64,000 nucleotides of DNA from Acidiphilium acidophilum (GCF_033842475.1 NZ_JAWXYB010000018.1:3517501-3581500); one strand, 5' to 3'. Counted from the first letter of the stretch, positions 19,646-28,128 are shown. A program made the numbers and translations. Notes: a model not told the origin generated them from the sequence alone.

Positions 19646-21075
19646 TCTCCCATCTGCAGGCGTCCGCCCCGCTGCTCATCCTTGCGGCGGCCATCACCAT
19701 CCTGCTCGCCGCCATCGCGATCAAGCGCAGCTTCGCGGGCAGCGTCGCCATCAGCGCCATCGGCCTGCTCGCCGCCATCGCCAGCACGCCCTGGGCGATC
19801 AACGCCACCGGCCCCGCGCCGATGCCCACCCTCTTCATCTTCACCACCGAATCTCTCGGCTTCGCCGCCCTCGTCATCCTCGCGGCACTCGGCGTGCTGA
19901 TCCTCGCCGCCGGCTATTTCACCACCGGCATCAAGCTCCCGCGCGAGGAATACCCGCTGCTCCTGCTCATCGCGACCCTCGGCGCGGTCGCCCTCACCCT
20001 CTCGGCCAGCTTCATCACCCTGTTCCTCGGGCTGGAGACCATGAGCCTCGCCATGATCGGCATGATCGCCTACCCGCGCTACCGCCCGGGCGCCGAGGAA
20101 GCCGGGCTGAAATACCTCATCCTCTCGGGCATGTCCTCGGCACTGGTCCTGTTCGGCATCGCGCTGGTCGAACTCGCGACGAACCATCTGCAATTCACCC
20201 CCGTCCTCGCGACCCTGCTCACCGGCACGCCCATCCTGCTCGCCGCCGTCGCCCTGATCGGCGCGGGTGCCGGCTTCAAGCTCGGCGTGGTGCCCTTCCA
20301 CATCTGGGTGCCGGACATCTACGCCGGCGCCCCCGCACCCTCCGCCGCCTACGTCGCGGTGATCCCGAAAATCGCCGTCCTCGCCGTGATCATCCGCATC
20401 CTCGAAATGCCCGGCGTCGCCTTCTCGCACGGCACCATCACCGCCATCACCATCGTCGCGATCCTCTCGATGGCGATCGGCAACCTCCTCGCGTTGATGC
20501 AGGAAAACATCAAACGCATCCTCGGCTATTCCTCGATCGCCCATCTCGGCTACGTTCTGGTCGCCCTTCTCGCCGCCAGCGCGATCGGCCGCGCCGGCGT
20601 CATCTTCTACATCGTCACCTACGCCATCACCGTCATCGGTGCCTTCGGCATCATCGGCATCCTCTCCCGCGCCACCGCCGGGCGCGATCTCGATCAGGTC
20701 AGCGAATTCCACGGCCTGTTCTGGGAACGCCCGTTCCTCGCCACCATCATGACCCTGGTGCTGCTCTCGCTCGCCGGCGTGCCTCCCGCCATCGGCTTCA
20801 TCGCCAAAATGTACATCATGGCTGCGGGCGTCCACGCCGACCTGCGCATCCTCACCGGAACCCTCGTCGTCACCAGCGTGATCGGCCTGTTCTACTACCT
20901 GCGCATCATCATCGTGATGTCGCTCAAACCGGTCGAACGCACCGCAACCCCCGAAATGGCCATGGCCGTCCCCATGACCGGCTGGATCACCATGGCGACC
21001 CTCGGCGCCCTGATCATCGGCTTCGGCGTCGATCCCGAATCCCTCATCGTGATCCTGCGCAGCCTGTTCGGGTAG
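19642..21075 (+). CDS. nuoN: NADH-quinone oxidoreductase subunit N
   Basis: The start at 19642 (MISHLQASAP, behind CGGAGCGG and overlapping the nuoM stop) gives 477 residues. It is the third antiporter-like subunit, with KLGVVPFHIWVPDIYAGAPAPSAAY and KRILGYSSIAHLGYVLV. This is the last gene of the nuo operon; a small hypothetical gene follows 51 bp later. Confidence 0.96.
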   Translation: MISHLQASAPLLILAAAITILLAAIAIKRSFAGSVAISAIGLLAAIASTPWAINATGPAPMPTLFIFTTESLGFAALVILAALGVLILAAGYFTTGIKLPREEYPLLLLIATLGAVALTLSASFITLFLGLETMSLAMIGMIAYPRYRPGAEEAGLKYLILSGMSSALVLFGIALVELATNHLQFTPVLATLLTGTPILLAAVALIGAGAGFKLGVVPFHIWVPDIYAGAPAPSAAYVAVIPKIAVLAVIIRILEMPGVAFSHGTITAITIVAILSMAIGNLLALMQENIKRILGYSSIAHLGYVLVALLAASAIGRAGVIFYIVTYAITVIGAFGIIGILSRATAGRDLDQVSEFHGLFWERPFLATIMTLVLLSLAGVPPAIGFIAKMYIMAAGVHADLRILTGTLVVTSVIGLFYYLRIIIVMSLKPVERTATPEMAMAVPMTGWITMATLGALIIGFGVDPESLIVILRSLFG

Positions 21076-21126
21076 GTGACCGCACCGGTCCTGTCCCGGC
21101 TCACCTCCCCATGCTACGCACACTCC

Positions 21127-21354
21127 ATGTCAGAGTCCGATAAGCCCCTCCGCCAACAGATCGACGACGCCATGGCGGCCATCCGCACGCAGATCGAACG
21201 CCTGCGCGAAGGCCCCACCATGGGCGGCCCCTCCGACGACCGCTCGGTCATCGCCGACCTCCAAGCCGAATATCAGGCCCTCGCGGACGTCCGCACCAAT
21301 CTCCCACCCCACGACCACCCGTCCGACGACCCCGACGACGCAACACCAGCCTGA
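21127..21354 (+). CDS. Small acidic hypothetical protein
   Basis: 75 residues from ATG 21127 (MSESDKPLRQQIDDAMAAIR). The sequence is rich in charged residues with a predicted helical, possibly coiled-coil, stretch in residues 5-65 and a disordered acidic end DHPSDDPDDATPA. No family is recognised. It lies 51 bp after nuoN on the same strand and may be cotranscribed with the complex I genes. Its codon use matches its neighbours, which supports a real gene. Confidence 0.6.
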   Translation: MSESDKPLRQQIDDAMAAIRTQIERLREGPTMGGPSDDRSVIADLQAEYQALADVRTNLPPHDHPSDDPDDATPA

Positions 21355-21403
21355 AACCACCTCGCCTTGACCTTCCCACCGTGGCAATCACCACGAAGGG
21401 GTC

Positions 21404-22915
21404 ATGCAATACTCAATCCCCCGCCGCCGCTTCCTCGCCAGTGCTGCCGCCGCCGCCAGTCTGCCCGCCATCCCCGCGATCGCCCACGCCGCCACCCCGG
21501 CGAGACGCCTCACCGCCCACACCCGCATCATCGAGGTCAACGGCCGCGCCGCCACCAAATTTCAGCTCACCGACCAGGCCGGCAACACCGGCATCACCCT
21601 CGCACCCGGCGAACGCTTCAAGGTCGACCTGATCAACAACGCCGGCACCAGCACCATCATCCACTGGCACGGCCAGTTCCCGCCTTGGGTTCAGGACGGG
21701 TTTCCCTGGATGGAAACCCCGCCGATCAAACCGGGCGCCACCCAGGCCTACGACTACGCCGCCATCCCCGGCACCTTCTGGATGCACTCCCATCAGGGTC
21801 TCCAGGAACAGAACCTCATGACCGCCCCCCTGATCGTCCATTCCGCGGCCGACCTGCGCGCCGATCATCAGGAAGTCGTCATGATGCTGCACGATTTCAG
21901 CTTCCACAGCCCCGAAGCGCTGATGGCCCGCCTCACCGGCCAATCCCTCCCCGCCATCCACACCATGACCCGCGAGATCGAAAACATCCCCACCCGCGAC
22001 ATCCCCCCACACCCCGCCCGCTCAGCCGCAATGCCCGGAATGTCCATGCCCGGCATGGACATGAAAGACATGGACATGAACGGCATGTCGATGGGCAAAT
22101 CCGACCTCAACGACGTCCATTACGACGCCTTCCTCACCAACGACCGCACCCTCTCCGACCCGCTCGTCATCCGGACCAGCCGCAGCGCCCGCATCCGCCT
22201 GCGCCTGATCAACGGCTCATCCTCCAGCCAGTTCTGGGTCGATTTCGGCGGCCTCACCGGCACGGTCATCGCAACCGACGGCCACGACTGCCTGCCAATC
22301 CCCGTAAAGCGCATCCCCATCGGCATCGCCCAGCGCTTCGACGTCCTGCTCGACCTCCCACCCGACCGCGCCACCCCCATCCTCGCCACCCTCGAAGGCA
22401 CCTCCGACCGCACCGGCCTCATCCTCGCCCCGCCCGGCGCCCCCATCGCCCGCATCACCCCCCAGGCCGCCAAACCCGCCCCCGCGGTCGACCTCTCGCT
22501 CGAACGCCGCCTGTCCGCCCGCCACCCGCTCACCCCGCGCCGGCCCGGCCTCCGCCACCGCATCGACCTCGCAGGCCACATGAAACCCTACGCCTGGTCC
22601 CTCAACAACGAATTCTGGCCAAACGTCACCCCTCTCATGCTCACCACCGGCCAACGCGTCGAAATCGACCTCGTCAACCACTCCATGATGGCCCACCCGA
22701 TGCACCTGCACGGCCACGACTTCCAGATCATCGCCATCGACGGCACCCCCCTCAACGGCGCCATGCGCGACACCATCGTCGTCCCCCCCATGGGCACCAT
22801 CCGCATCGCCCTCGACGCCAACAACCCAGGCCGCTGGGCCTTCCACTGCCACAACCTCTACCACATGATGACCGGCATGATGACCGAGTTCCGCTACCAC
22901 GGCACCGCAGTCTAA
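21404..22915 (+). CDS. Tat-exported multicopper oxidase (CopA/CueO-like)
   Basis: 503 residues. The N-terminus IPRRRFLASAAAAASL is a twin-arginine signal. Copper ligands are visible: HWHGQ (type 2/3 site), HSHQG in the first third, HPMHLHGHDF, and HCHNLYHMMTGM at the C-terminus; the last two supply type 1, 2 and 3 sites. A Met-rich stretch (about 205-228, MPGMSMPGMDMKDMDMNGMS) resembles the copper-binding loops of CueO and CopA. The likely role is periplasmic Cu(I) oxidation and copper tolerance, useful in a metal-rich acidic habitat. No copper ATPase is adjacent. Confidence 0.92.
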   Translation: MQYSIPRRRFLASAAAAASLPAIPAIAHAATPARRLTAHTRIIEVNGRAATKFQLTDQAGNTGITLAPGERFKVDLINNAGTSTIIHWHGQFPPWVQDGFPWMETPPIKPGATQAYDYAAIPGTFWMHSHQGLQEQNLMTAPLIVHSAADLRADHQEVVMMLHDFSFHSPEALMARLTGQSLPAIHTMTREIENIPTRDIPPHPARSAAMPGMSMPGMDMKDMDMNGMSMGKSDLNDVHYDAFLTNDRTLSDPLVIRTSRSARIRLRLINGSSSSQFWVDFGGLTGTVIATDGHDCLPIPVKRIPIGIAQRFDVLLDLPPDRATPILATLEGTSDRTGLILAPPGAPIARITPQAAKPAPAVDLSLERRLSARHPLTPRRPGLRHRIDLAGHMKPYAWSLNNEFWPNVTPLMLTTGQRVEIDLVNHSMMAHPMHLHGHDFQIIAIDGTPLNGAMRDTIVVPPMGTIRIALDANNPGRWAFHCHNLYHMMTGMMTEFRYHGTAV

Positions 22916-22933
22916 GCCCGAAGGCAAATAAGG

Positions 22934-23011
22934 GCAGGGGGCTTTGCCCCCTGCACCCCCACTAAGGGCGCGGCCCTTAGAACCCTTTGGTTTTGGTTGG
23001 GGGAGGGCGAT
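22934..23011 (+). repeat. Complex 3'-end palindromic element, copy A (after the multicopper oxidase)
   Basis: Two tri-loop hairpins: GCAGGGGGC/TTT/GCCCCCTGC (22934-22954) and CTAAGGGC/GCG/GCCCTTAG (22962-22980), then AACCCTTT and a 23-nt tail (22989-23011) beginning GGTTTTGG. It starts 18 bp after the stop codon. The tail is perfectly complementary to the tail of copy B. Confidence 0.8.
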
Positions 23012-23041
23012 CCACGCACGTGCCGTTCAAAGGCATGACGC

Positions 23042-23116
23042 ATCGCCCTCCCCCAACCAAAACCAGTGGATTCCAAAGGCTCCGCCTTTGGCGGGGTCGA
23101 GGGGCAGCGCCCCTCG
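23042..23116 (-). repeat. Complex 3'-end palindromic element, copy B (after the DUF6726-like lipoprotein)
   Basis: On the minus strand this has the same layout as copy A: hairpin CGAGGGGC/GCT/GCCCCTCG (23116-23098), ACCCCG, hairpin CCAAAGGC/GGA/GCCTTTGG (23091-23073), AATCCACT, then the 23-nt tail at 23064-23042. It begins 18 bp after the stop of the convergent lipoprotein gene. The hairpin stems differ from copy A while staying fully paired. Confidence 0.8.
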
Positions 23117-23134
23117 CCTTACTGCCCTCGCGCC

Positions 23135-23320
23135 TCAACTCCGTGTCGGGGTCGGATCGATCACGTTGGCGCAGGCGTCGGTGGGGGCGGCGGCGACGGG
23201 GCCGACGAGCGGCACGATTTTGAGCCCGGCGGAGGTGACGCGGCAGGGTGCTGCGGCCAGTCCGCAGCCGGAGAGGATGAGTGCGGTGATGCCGAGCATG
23301 AGGAGGACGGAGGGTTTCAT
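23135..23320 (-). CDS. Small lipoprotein, DUF6726-like
   Basis: 61 residues with a lipoprotein signal peptide (MKPSVLLMLGITALILSGC, acylated Cys at 19) and the mature sequence GLAAAPCRVTSAGLKIVPLV followed by GPVAAAPTDACANVIDP. This matches my memory of a widespread family of very short proteobacterial lipoproteins of unknown function. AGGAG lies about 10 bp upstream of the ATG. It is convergent with the multicopper oxidase and divergent from the peroxiredoxin. Confidence 0.72.
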   Translation of the reverse strand: MKPSVLLMLGITALILSGCGLAAAPCRVTSAGLKIVPLVGPVAAAPTDACANVIDPTPTRS

Positions 23321-23460
23321 GGGCGGGGGCTCCTATTTCGGGGTCAGCCTCCCCATATGGGTTTGATCGCCCCGCACTCCAGGACTTGTGATCGTGTGGC
23401 TGGACTTTCGGCCCATGGGCGCTATGTGCGGGGCATCATAACGTAATCGGAGACTTGAAT

Positions 23461-24108
23461 ATGTCATTGCAACTTGGCGACACCGCCCCGGATTTCGAAC
23501 AGGACAGTTCGGAAGGCCGCATCAAATTTCACGAGTATCTCGGCAATTCGTGGGGCATTCTGTTCAGCCACCCGGCCGATTACACGCCGGTCTGCACCAC
23601 CGAGCTCGGCGTGGTCGCCCGTCTGATGCCCGAATGGAAAAAGCGCAACGTCAAGCCGGTCGGTCTTTCGGTCGACACTGGTGAAAACCACACCGGCTGG
23701 GCCAAAGACATCAAGGAAACCCAGGGCCAGACCGTCGATTTCCCGATCCTCGCGGACCATGACCACAAGGTCAGCAAGCTCTATGAAATGATCCACCCGA
23801 ACGCGAGCACCACCGCCACGGTGCGTTCGGTCTTCATCATCGACCCCGCGAAGAAGATCCGGCTGATCCTCACCTACCCGATGGCGACCGGCCGCAATTT
23901 CGATGAAATCCTCCGCGTGATCGACTCGCTCCAGCTCACCGATTCCGACAAGGTCGCCACCCCGGCGAACTGGAAAGACGGCGATGACGTCATCATCGTC
24001 CCCTCGGTGTCCGATGACGAGGCGAAGGCCAAGTATCCCGCGGGCTTCAAGACGCTCAAGCCCTATCTCCGCATGGTCAAGCAGCCCAAGCTGCCCCACG
24101 CGAGCTGA
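23461..24108 (+). CDS. 1-Cys peroxiredoxin (Prx6/AhpC-TSA family)
   Basis: 215 residues from ATG 23461 (a TTG two codons earlier is also open). The peroxidatic Cys is C45 in SHPADYTPVCTTE. The long C-terminal domain with LQLTDSDKVATPANWKDGDD is typical of the Prx6 group, which reduces hydrogen peroxide and organic hydroperoxides in the cytosol. No resolving Cys is evident, as expected for 1-Cys enzymes. It stands alone, upstream of the PHO box. Confidence 0.94.
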   Translation: MSLQLGDTAPDFEQDSSEGRIKFHEYLGNSWGILFSHPADYTPVCTTELGVVARLMPEWKKRNVKPVGLSVDTGENHTGWAKDIKETQGQTVDFPILADHDHKVSKLYEMIHPNASTTATVRSVFIIDPAKKIRLILTYPMATGRNFDEILRVIDSLQLTDSDKVATPANWKDGDDVIIVPSVSDDEAKAKYPAGFKTLKPYLRMVKQPKLPHAS

Positions 24109-24121
24109 TCCAACCGGGCAT

Positions 24122-24161
24122 CTGTCACAAAAGCTTCATGGATCTGTCATAACCGTGGCAT
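24122..24161 (+). promoter_or_regulatory. Tandem PHO box upstream of pstB-phoU-phoB
   Basis: Four 7-bp units at exact 11-bp spacing: CTGTCAC (24122), GCTTCAT (24133), CTGTCAT (24144), GTGGCAT (24155). This is the known PhoB site layout (7-bp direct repeats separated by 4 bp), with two units matching the consensus CTGTCAT almost exactly. It lies 87 bp before pstB and indicates phosphate-starvation control and autoregulation through the downstream phoB. Confidence 0.85.
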
Positions 24162-24185
24162 GATACAGGGCTAAGGAGCGGCGTC

Positions 24186-24245
24186 ATGAACCCGATGCCG
24201 CTCCACCCCCTGCCGCCCCGCGCGGTCCCGATCTCTGGAGCCTGA
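24186..24245 (+). CDS. 19-codon proline-rich ORF between PHO box and pstB
   Basis: The short frame [19 protein letters not shown] starts 7 bp after a perfect AGGAG (24174-24178) and stops 2 bp before the pstB ATG. It is probably translated if the transcript starts at the PHO box. Five of 19 residues are proline, with one Pro-Pro pair. It may be a leader peptide or the scar of a lost upstream gene, since pstS, pstC and pstA are absent here. Confidence 0.4.
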   Translation: MNPMPLHPLPPRAVPISGA

Positions 24246-24247
24246 CC

Positions 24248-25054
24248 ATGCCCGAAGCCGCCGCGCAGCTTGCGCCGATGCCCCTTGCCGCTGCAACGCC
24301 CTCCCCGCGCATCGCCATCCGCAACCTCGATTTCTTCTACGGCGCCACCCAGGCCCTCAAATCCGTCTCGCTCGACTTCCCCGACCGCGAAACCACCGCG
24401 ATGATCGGCCCGTCCGGCTGCGGCAAATCCACCCTGCTCCGCATCCTCAACCGCATGTACGACCTCTACCCCAACCAGCGCGCCACCGGCGAGGTCATGC
24501 TCGACGGTGAAAACATCATCGCGCCCACCACCGACATCAACCGCCTCCGCCGCCGTGTCGGCATGGTCTTCCAGAAACCAACACCCTTCCCGAAATCGAT
24601 CTACGAAAACGTCGCCTTCGGCGTCCGCCTGCACGAGCGCCTCACCCGCGCCGAAATGGATGAACGGGTCGAATCCACCCTGATCCGCGCCGCCCTGTGG
24701 GACGAGGTGAAGGACAAGCTCGCCAACTCCGCCCTCGCCTTGTCCGGCGGCCAGCAGCAGCGCCTCTGCATCGCCCGCACCATCGCCGTCCGCCCCCAGG
24801 TCATCCTGCTCGACGAACCGACCAGCGCGCTCGACCCGATCTCCACCCTGAAAATCGAACAACTCATCGCCGAACTCAAGCGCGATTTCACCATCGTCAT
24901 CGTCACCCACAACATGCAGCAGGCCGGCCGCTGCGCCGACCGCGTCGCCTTCTTCTACCTTGGCGAACTCGTCGAGGTCGCCCCCGCGACCGACATGTTC
25001 ACCGCCCCGCGCGAACGCCGCACCCAGGAATACATCACCGGCCGCTTCGGCTGA
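24248..25054 (+). CDS. pstB: Phosphate ABC transporter ATP-binding protein PstB
   Basis: 268 residues with all ABC ATPase motifs: Walker [10 protein letters not shown] (54-62), signature LSGGQQQR, Walker [13 protein letters not shown] and the switch His in [10 protein letters not shown]. The PstB-specific stretch [11 protein letters not shown] is present. It drives high-affinity phosphate import with PstSCA and takes part in signalling to PhoR. The N-terminal 22 residues are an unusual extension. The membrane and binding-protein genes are not in this window, so the Pst system is split. Confidence 0.95.
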   Translation: MPEAAAQLAPMPLAAATPSPRIAIRNLDFFYGATQALKSVSLDFPDRETTAMIGPSGCGKSTLLRILNRMYDLYPNQRATGEVMLDGENIIAPTTDINRLRRRVGMVFQKPTPFPKSIYENVAFGVRLHERLTRAEMDERVESTLIRAALWDEVKDKLANSALALSGGQQQRLCIARTIAVRPQVILLDEPTSALDPISTLKIEQLIAELKRDFTIVIVTHNMQQAGRCADRVAFFYLGELVEVAPATDMFTAPRERRTQEYITGRFG

Positions 25055-25064
25055 GGAGACCGCC

Positions 25065-25793
25065 ATGCCCATCGTCAGCGACGAATCCCGCCACATCCTC
25101 TCCAGCTTCGAAACCGACCTCACCCGCCTGCGCGACATGATCGCGGCGATGGGCGGCCTCGTCGAAACCGAACTCGCCGATGCCACCACCGCCCTGATCA
25201 CCCGCGATGCCGAGCTCGCCGCCCGTGTCGTCGAATTCGATGCACGGGTCGATGCCGAGGAACGCAGCATCGAGCAATTCGCCATCCGCCTCCTCGCCAC
25301 CCGCGCCCCGGTCGCCAACGACCTCCGCCAGGTCGTCGCCGCGCTGAAGGTCACCACCGACCTCGAACGCATCGGCGACTACGCCGCCAACGTCGCCAAA
25401 CGCACCCTCGTCCTCAACGAATCCTCCCCCGCCTACCCGCTCGCCAGCCTCGCGCAGATGTCGCGCCTGGTGCAGGAAAACCTCAAATCCACCATCGACG
25501 CCATCGGCGACGCCGACATCGAAAAAGCCACCGCCGTCTGGCGCGCCGACCAGATGATCGACGATCTCTACACCACCATCTTCCGCGAACTCATCACCTA
25601 CATGATGGAAGACCCCCGCAACATCTCCGCCTGCACCCACCTCCTCTTCATCGCGAAAAACCTCGAACGCATCGGCGACCACGCCACCAACGTCGCCGAA
25701 CTCACCTACTACGCCGCCACCGGCACCAGCCTCCCGGAAAACCGCCCCAAAGGCGACCTCTCCGCCGCCTACTTCGCCCAATCGAAACCGTGA
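25065..25793 (+). CDS. phoU: Phosphate transport regulator PhoU
   Basis: The start at 25065 (MPIVSDESRH, with GAGGAG upstream) gives 242 residues forming two PhoU helical repeats. The metal-binding motif E/DxxxD appears twice, as TDLERIGDYAANVAKR and KNLERIGDHATNVAEL. PhoU links the Pst transporter to the phosphate kinase, keeping the Pho regulon off when phosphate is plentiful. It begins 10 bp after pstB. Confidence 0.95.
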   Translation: MPIVSDESRHILSSFETDLTRLRDMIAAMGGLVETELADATTALITRDAELAARVVEFDARVDAEERSIEQFAIRLLATRAPVANDLRQVVAALKVTTDLERIGDYAANVAKRTLVLNESSPAYPLASLAQMSRLVQENLKSTIDAIGDADIEKATAVWRADQMIDDLYTTIFRELITYMMEDPRNISACTHLLFIAKNLERIGDHATNVAELTYYAATGTSLPENRPKGDLSAAYFAQSKP

Positions 25794-25804
25794 CGGACCG
25801 CGCC

Positions 25805-26515
25805 ATGAACGACCACGGCAAACCCCTCATCCTTGTCGTCGAGGACGAAGCCCCCCTCGTCACCCTCCTGCGCTACAACCTCGAAAAAGCCGGCTTCGCG
25901 GTGGACGACGCGGGCGACGGCAACGAAGCCCTCGTCAAAATCACCGAAACCCCGCCCGACCTCCTCCTGCTCGACTGGATGCTCCCCACCCTCTCCGGCA
26001 TCGAACTCTGCCGCCAGCTCCGCCGCCGCCCGCTCACCCGCAGCCTCCCGGTCATCATGCTCACCGCCCGCGCCGAAGACCAGGACGCTGTGCGCGGCCT
26101 CGAAACCGGCGCCGATGACTACATCACCAAACCCTTCTCCCCCGAAGCCCTCATCGCCCGCATCCGCGCCCTGCTCCGCCGCTCCGGCGCCACCCCGGCC
26201 AAAACCCCGCTCACTTTCCACGATATCGAACTCGACCCCACAACCCACCGCGTCACCCGCGCCGGCCGCACCCTCCACCTCGGCCCCACCGAATTCCGCC
26301 TGCTCGAATTCTTCATGCGCCACCCGCGCCGCGTCTTCTCGCGTGAAGACGTGCTCAACGCCGTCTGGGGCCGCGATATCCACGTCGAACCCCGCACCGT
26401 GGACGTCCACATCCGCCGCCTCCGCAAAGCCATCAACGCCGAAACCGAAACCGACCTCGTCCGCACCGTCCGCGCCGCGGGCTACGCGCTCGATGTCGAT
26501 CCGATCGCGGCTTAA
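25805..26515 (+). CDS. phoB: Phosphate response regulator PhoB (OmpR family)
   Basis: From ATG 25805 (MNDHGKPLIL) there are 236 residues; a GTG at 25790 overlapping the phoU stop is less likely. The receiver domain (about 1-120) has the acidic pair VVEDEA, the phospho-acceptor Asp in LLLDWMLP and Lys in TKPFSP. The winged-helix DNA-binding domain (about 135-230) ends with VDVHIRRLRKAIN and VRTVRAAGYAL. Linkage to pstB-phoU and the PHO box supports PhoB. No phoR kinase is adjacent. Confidence 0.93.
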   Translation: MNDHGKPLILVVEDEAPLVTLLRYNLEKAGFAVDDAGDGNEALVKITETPPDLLLLDWMLPTLSGIELCRQLRRRPLTRSLPVIMLTARAEDQDAVRGLETGADDYITKPFSPEALIARIRALLRRSGATPAKTPLTFHDIELDPTTHRVTRAGRTLHLGPTEFRLLEFFMRHPRRVFSREDVLNAVWGRDIHVEPRTVDVHIRRLRKAINAETETDLVRTVRAAGYALDVDPIAA

Positions 26516-26535
26516 GGGATAAAAGTTAAGGGAAG

Positions 26536-26569
26536 GCTTCTTTTTTGAAAAAAAGAAGCAAAAAACTTT
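26536..26569 (+). repeat. 3'-end hairpin repeat, copy 3 (after phoB)
   Basis: GCTTCTTTTTT (26536-26546), a GA loop, AAAAAAGAAGC (26549-26559), then AAAAAACTTT. This is a perfect 11-bp stem in the same orientation relative to its upstream gene as copies 1 and 2, starting 21 bp after the phoB stop. Confidence 0.85.
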
Positions 26570-26605
26570 CGCTCCTTGCGGTCCTGCCGCTCGGCGGTCG
26601 TCCGC

Positions 26606-26977
26606 TTATTTCAGGGCGGGGGCGGATGTCAGCGCCTCGATCCTCGCGAGCAACTCATCCATCTTGAACGGCTTGACCAGATAATCATCGCCCCCGGCCT
26701 GCAACCCCGCCACCCAATCCGAAACCTCGCCCAACCCGGACAGAAACAACGCCGGAACCTCCCGCCCGCTCCCGCGCACCGCCCGCAAAATATCGGTCCC
26801 GTCGATCCCGTCCCCCAACTGCCGATCCAGAATGATCAGCCCATACTCACCCCCCAAAGCCGCCGTCACCCCGGCCTTGCCATCCGAAGCCCAAACCACC
26901 TCATACCCCGCTTCTGACAAGGCATTGACCAACAACCGCCCCACATCGGGATCATCCTCGACCACAAGAATCTTCAT
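26606..26977 (-). CDS. Single-domain response regulator
   Basis: 123 residues from MKILVVEDD (six further residues, MVLSSR, are open upstream). It is a receiver domain only: acidic pair EDD near the start, phospho-acceptor Asp in LIILDRQLGDG, conserved Ser in ALFLSG and Lys in LVKPFKMDEL. Lacking an output domain, it would act by protein contact or as a phosphate relay. It is convergent with phoB. The cognate kinase is unknown. Confidence 0.9.
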   Translation of the reverse strand: MKILVVEDDPDVGRLLVNALSEAGYEVVWASDGKAGVTAALGGEYGLIILDRQLGDGIDGTDILRAVRGSGREVPALFLSGLGEVSDWVAGLQAGGDDYLVKPFKMDELLARIEALTSAPALK

Positions 26978-27151
26978 CCGCGAGGATAGCACCATGACGT
27001 TCTTCCTTCATCCAACACCCCATGTTTCCACCCCAGCGCCCCGAAAGCAACCCGTTGCGCACCTCCGGCCACATGACGCATCGCGCCACCAGGGGATGGT
27101 CGCGACGAAACTCGGCCCCGCCCACCCCTTCAAAACGAAAAATCCAAAAGC

Positions 27152-27550
27152 TCAGCTATCCGATCGACGATCCGTCTCCGCCGCGTAGCAGACGATCTCA
27201 TATTCAATCTCATCGAGATCGAAAAAATAGAACCGGCGGCCCGGTTCATAATTCCCATGGCTGAACGTCCTCAAACCCGCAGCAAGCACCCGCGCCTCGG
27301 TCTCCTCAAGATCATCAACCTCGATCCCGATATGATTGAGGGGCCGTCCCTTGCCGAACCCGCCGGCAACGCTCCCACCATTATATAGAGCGACATAATG
27401 ATCCCCGGAGCCGACATGGATCGTCCTCCCGCCATTCTGAGCAAGCCCGCTCCACCGCACCTCCCAGCCAAACAATGATTCCAACAGCCGCGACGTCCGC
27501 TCAGGGTCCGACACCGTGATGTTCACATGCTCAATCCGTGCCGCCGACAT
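27152..27550 (-). CDS. VOC-family (glyoxalase/dioxygenase-like) protein under a SoxR box
   Basis: 132 residues from ATG 27550. It is a vicinal-oxygen-chelate fold: RIEHVNITVSDPERTSRLLE at the start and the metal-site blocks HYVALYNGG, LNHIGIEVDDLEE and FYFFDLDEIEYEIV, which provide His and Glu ligands. Members act as glyoxalases, ring-cleaving dioxygenases or drug-binding proteins; the substrate here is not predictable. It diverges from soxR across a near-perfect SoxR box, so it is probably induced by redox-cycling compounds. Confidence 0.88.
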   Translation of the reverse strand: MSAARIEHVNITVSDPERTSRLLESLFGWEVRWSGLAQNGGRTIHVGSGDHYVALYNGGSVAGGFGKGRPLNHIGIEVDDLEETEARVLAAGLRTFSHGNYEPGRRFYFFDLDEIEYEIVCYAAETDRRSDS

Positions 27551-27605
27551 GGTCAATCTCCTTTTGATGCAAGCGGAGAGTGCTTGCCGGTTGCAAGCCC
27601 TAGAA

Positions 27606-27623
27606 CCTCAAGTTAACTTAAGG
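27606..27623. promoter_or_regulatory. SoxR box between the VOC gene and soxR
   Basis: CCTCAAGTTAACTTAAGG is an 18-bp palindrome with a single mismatch between arms, and differs at one base from the known SoxR-binding sequence CCTCAAGTTAACTTGAGG. It sits between two divergent genes, 17 bp before soxR and 56 bp before the VOC gene, so it can control both. Confidence 0.9.
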
Positions 27624-27640
27624 TCAAGCATTTTCCGAGA

Positions 27641-28117
27641 ATGATTTCCGTGAAACTCCGCCCGACTTTGTCCATCGGCGAACTCGCCCGCAGAATCGGC
27701 CTGTCCGTCTCGGCCATCCGCTTCTACGAACAGCGCGGCCTCGTTACGGCCTCACGCGGCGCGGGCAACCAGCGCCGCTTCGCCCGCGCCGACATCCGCC
27801 GTCTCTCCTTCGCCCTGATCGCCCAGAAACTCGGCCTTACCATCGCCGAAATCGAAGCCGAACTCGCAACCCTCCCCCGTGATCAAGCCCCCTCAGCCCA
27901 TGAGTGGCAGACCATCGCAACCCGAATCCAGGCCCGCATCGCCGCCCAGATCACCTTCCTCCAGAAAACCCACGCCCGCCTCGGCGGCTGCATCGGCTGC
28001 GGCTGCCTCTCCCTCAAACACTGCGCCCTCTACAACCCCGACGATCAGGCTGCTCTCACCGGCTCCGGTCCACGCTTTCTGCTCGGCGATCAGGCAACGG
28101 GTGTCAAAGAGCGCTGA
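27641..28117 (+). CDS. soxR: Redox-sensing MerR-type activator SoxR
   Basis: 158 residues. The N-terminal MerR winged helix reads LSIGELARRIGLSVSAIRFY, followed by a dimerisation helix. The [2Fe-2S] ligand motif is complete as CIGCGCLSLKHC, the C-x2-C-x-C-x5-C pattern found only in SoxR. Oxidation of the cluster by redox-active drugs or superoxide activates transcription. There is no soxS; in non-enteric bacteria SoxR acts directly on target genes, here the divergent VOC gene. Confidence 0.95.
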   Translation: MISVKLRPTLSIGELARRIGLSVSAIRFYEQRGLVTASRGAGNQRRFARADIRRLSFALIAQKLGLTIAEIEAELATLPRDQAPSAHEWQTIATRIQARIAAQITFLQKTHARLGGCIGCGCLSLKHCALYNPDDQAALTGSGPRFLLGDQATGVKER

Positions 28118-28128
28118 CGCCCCACCCC

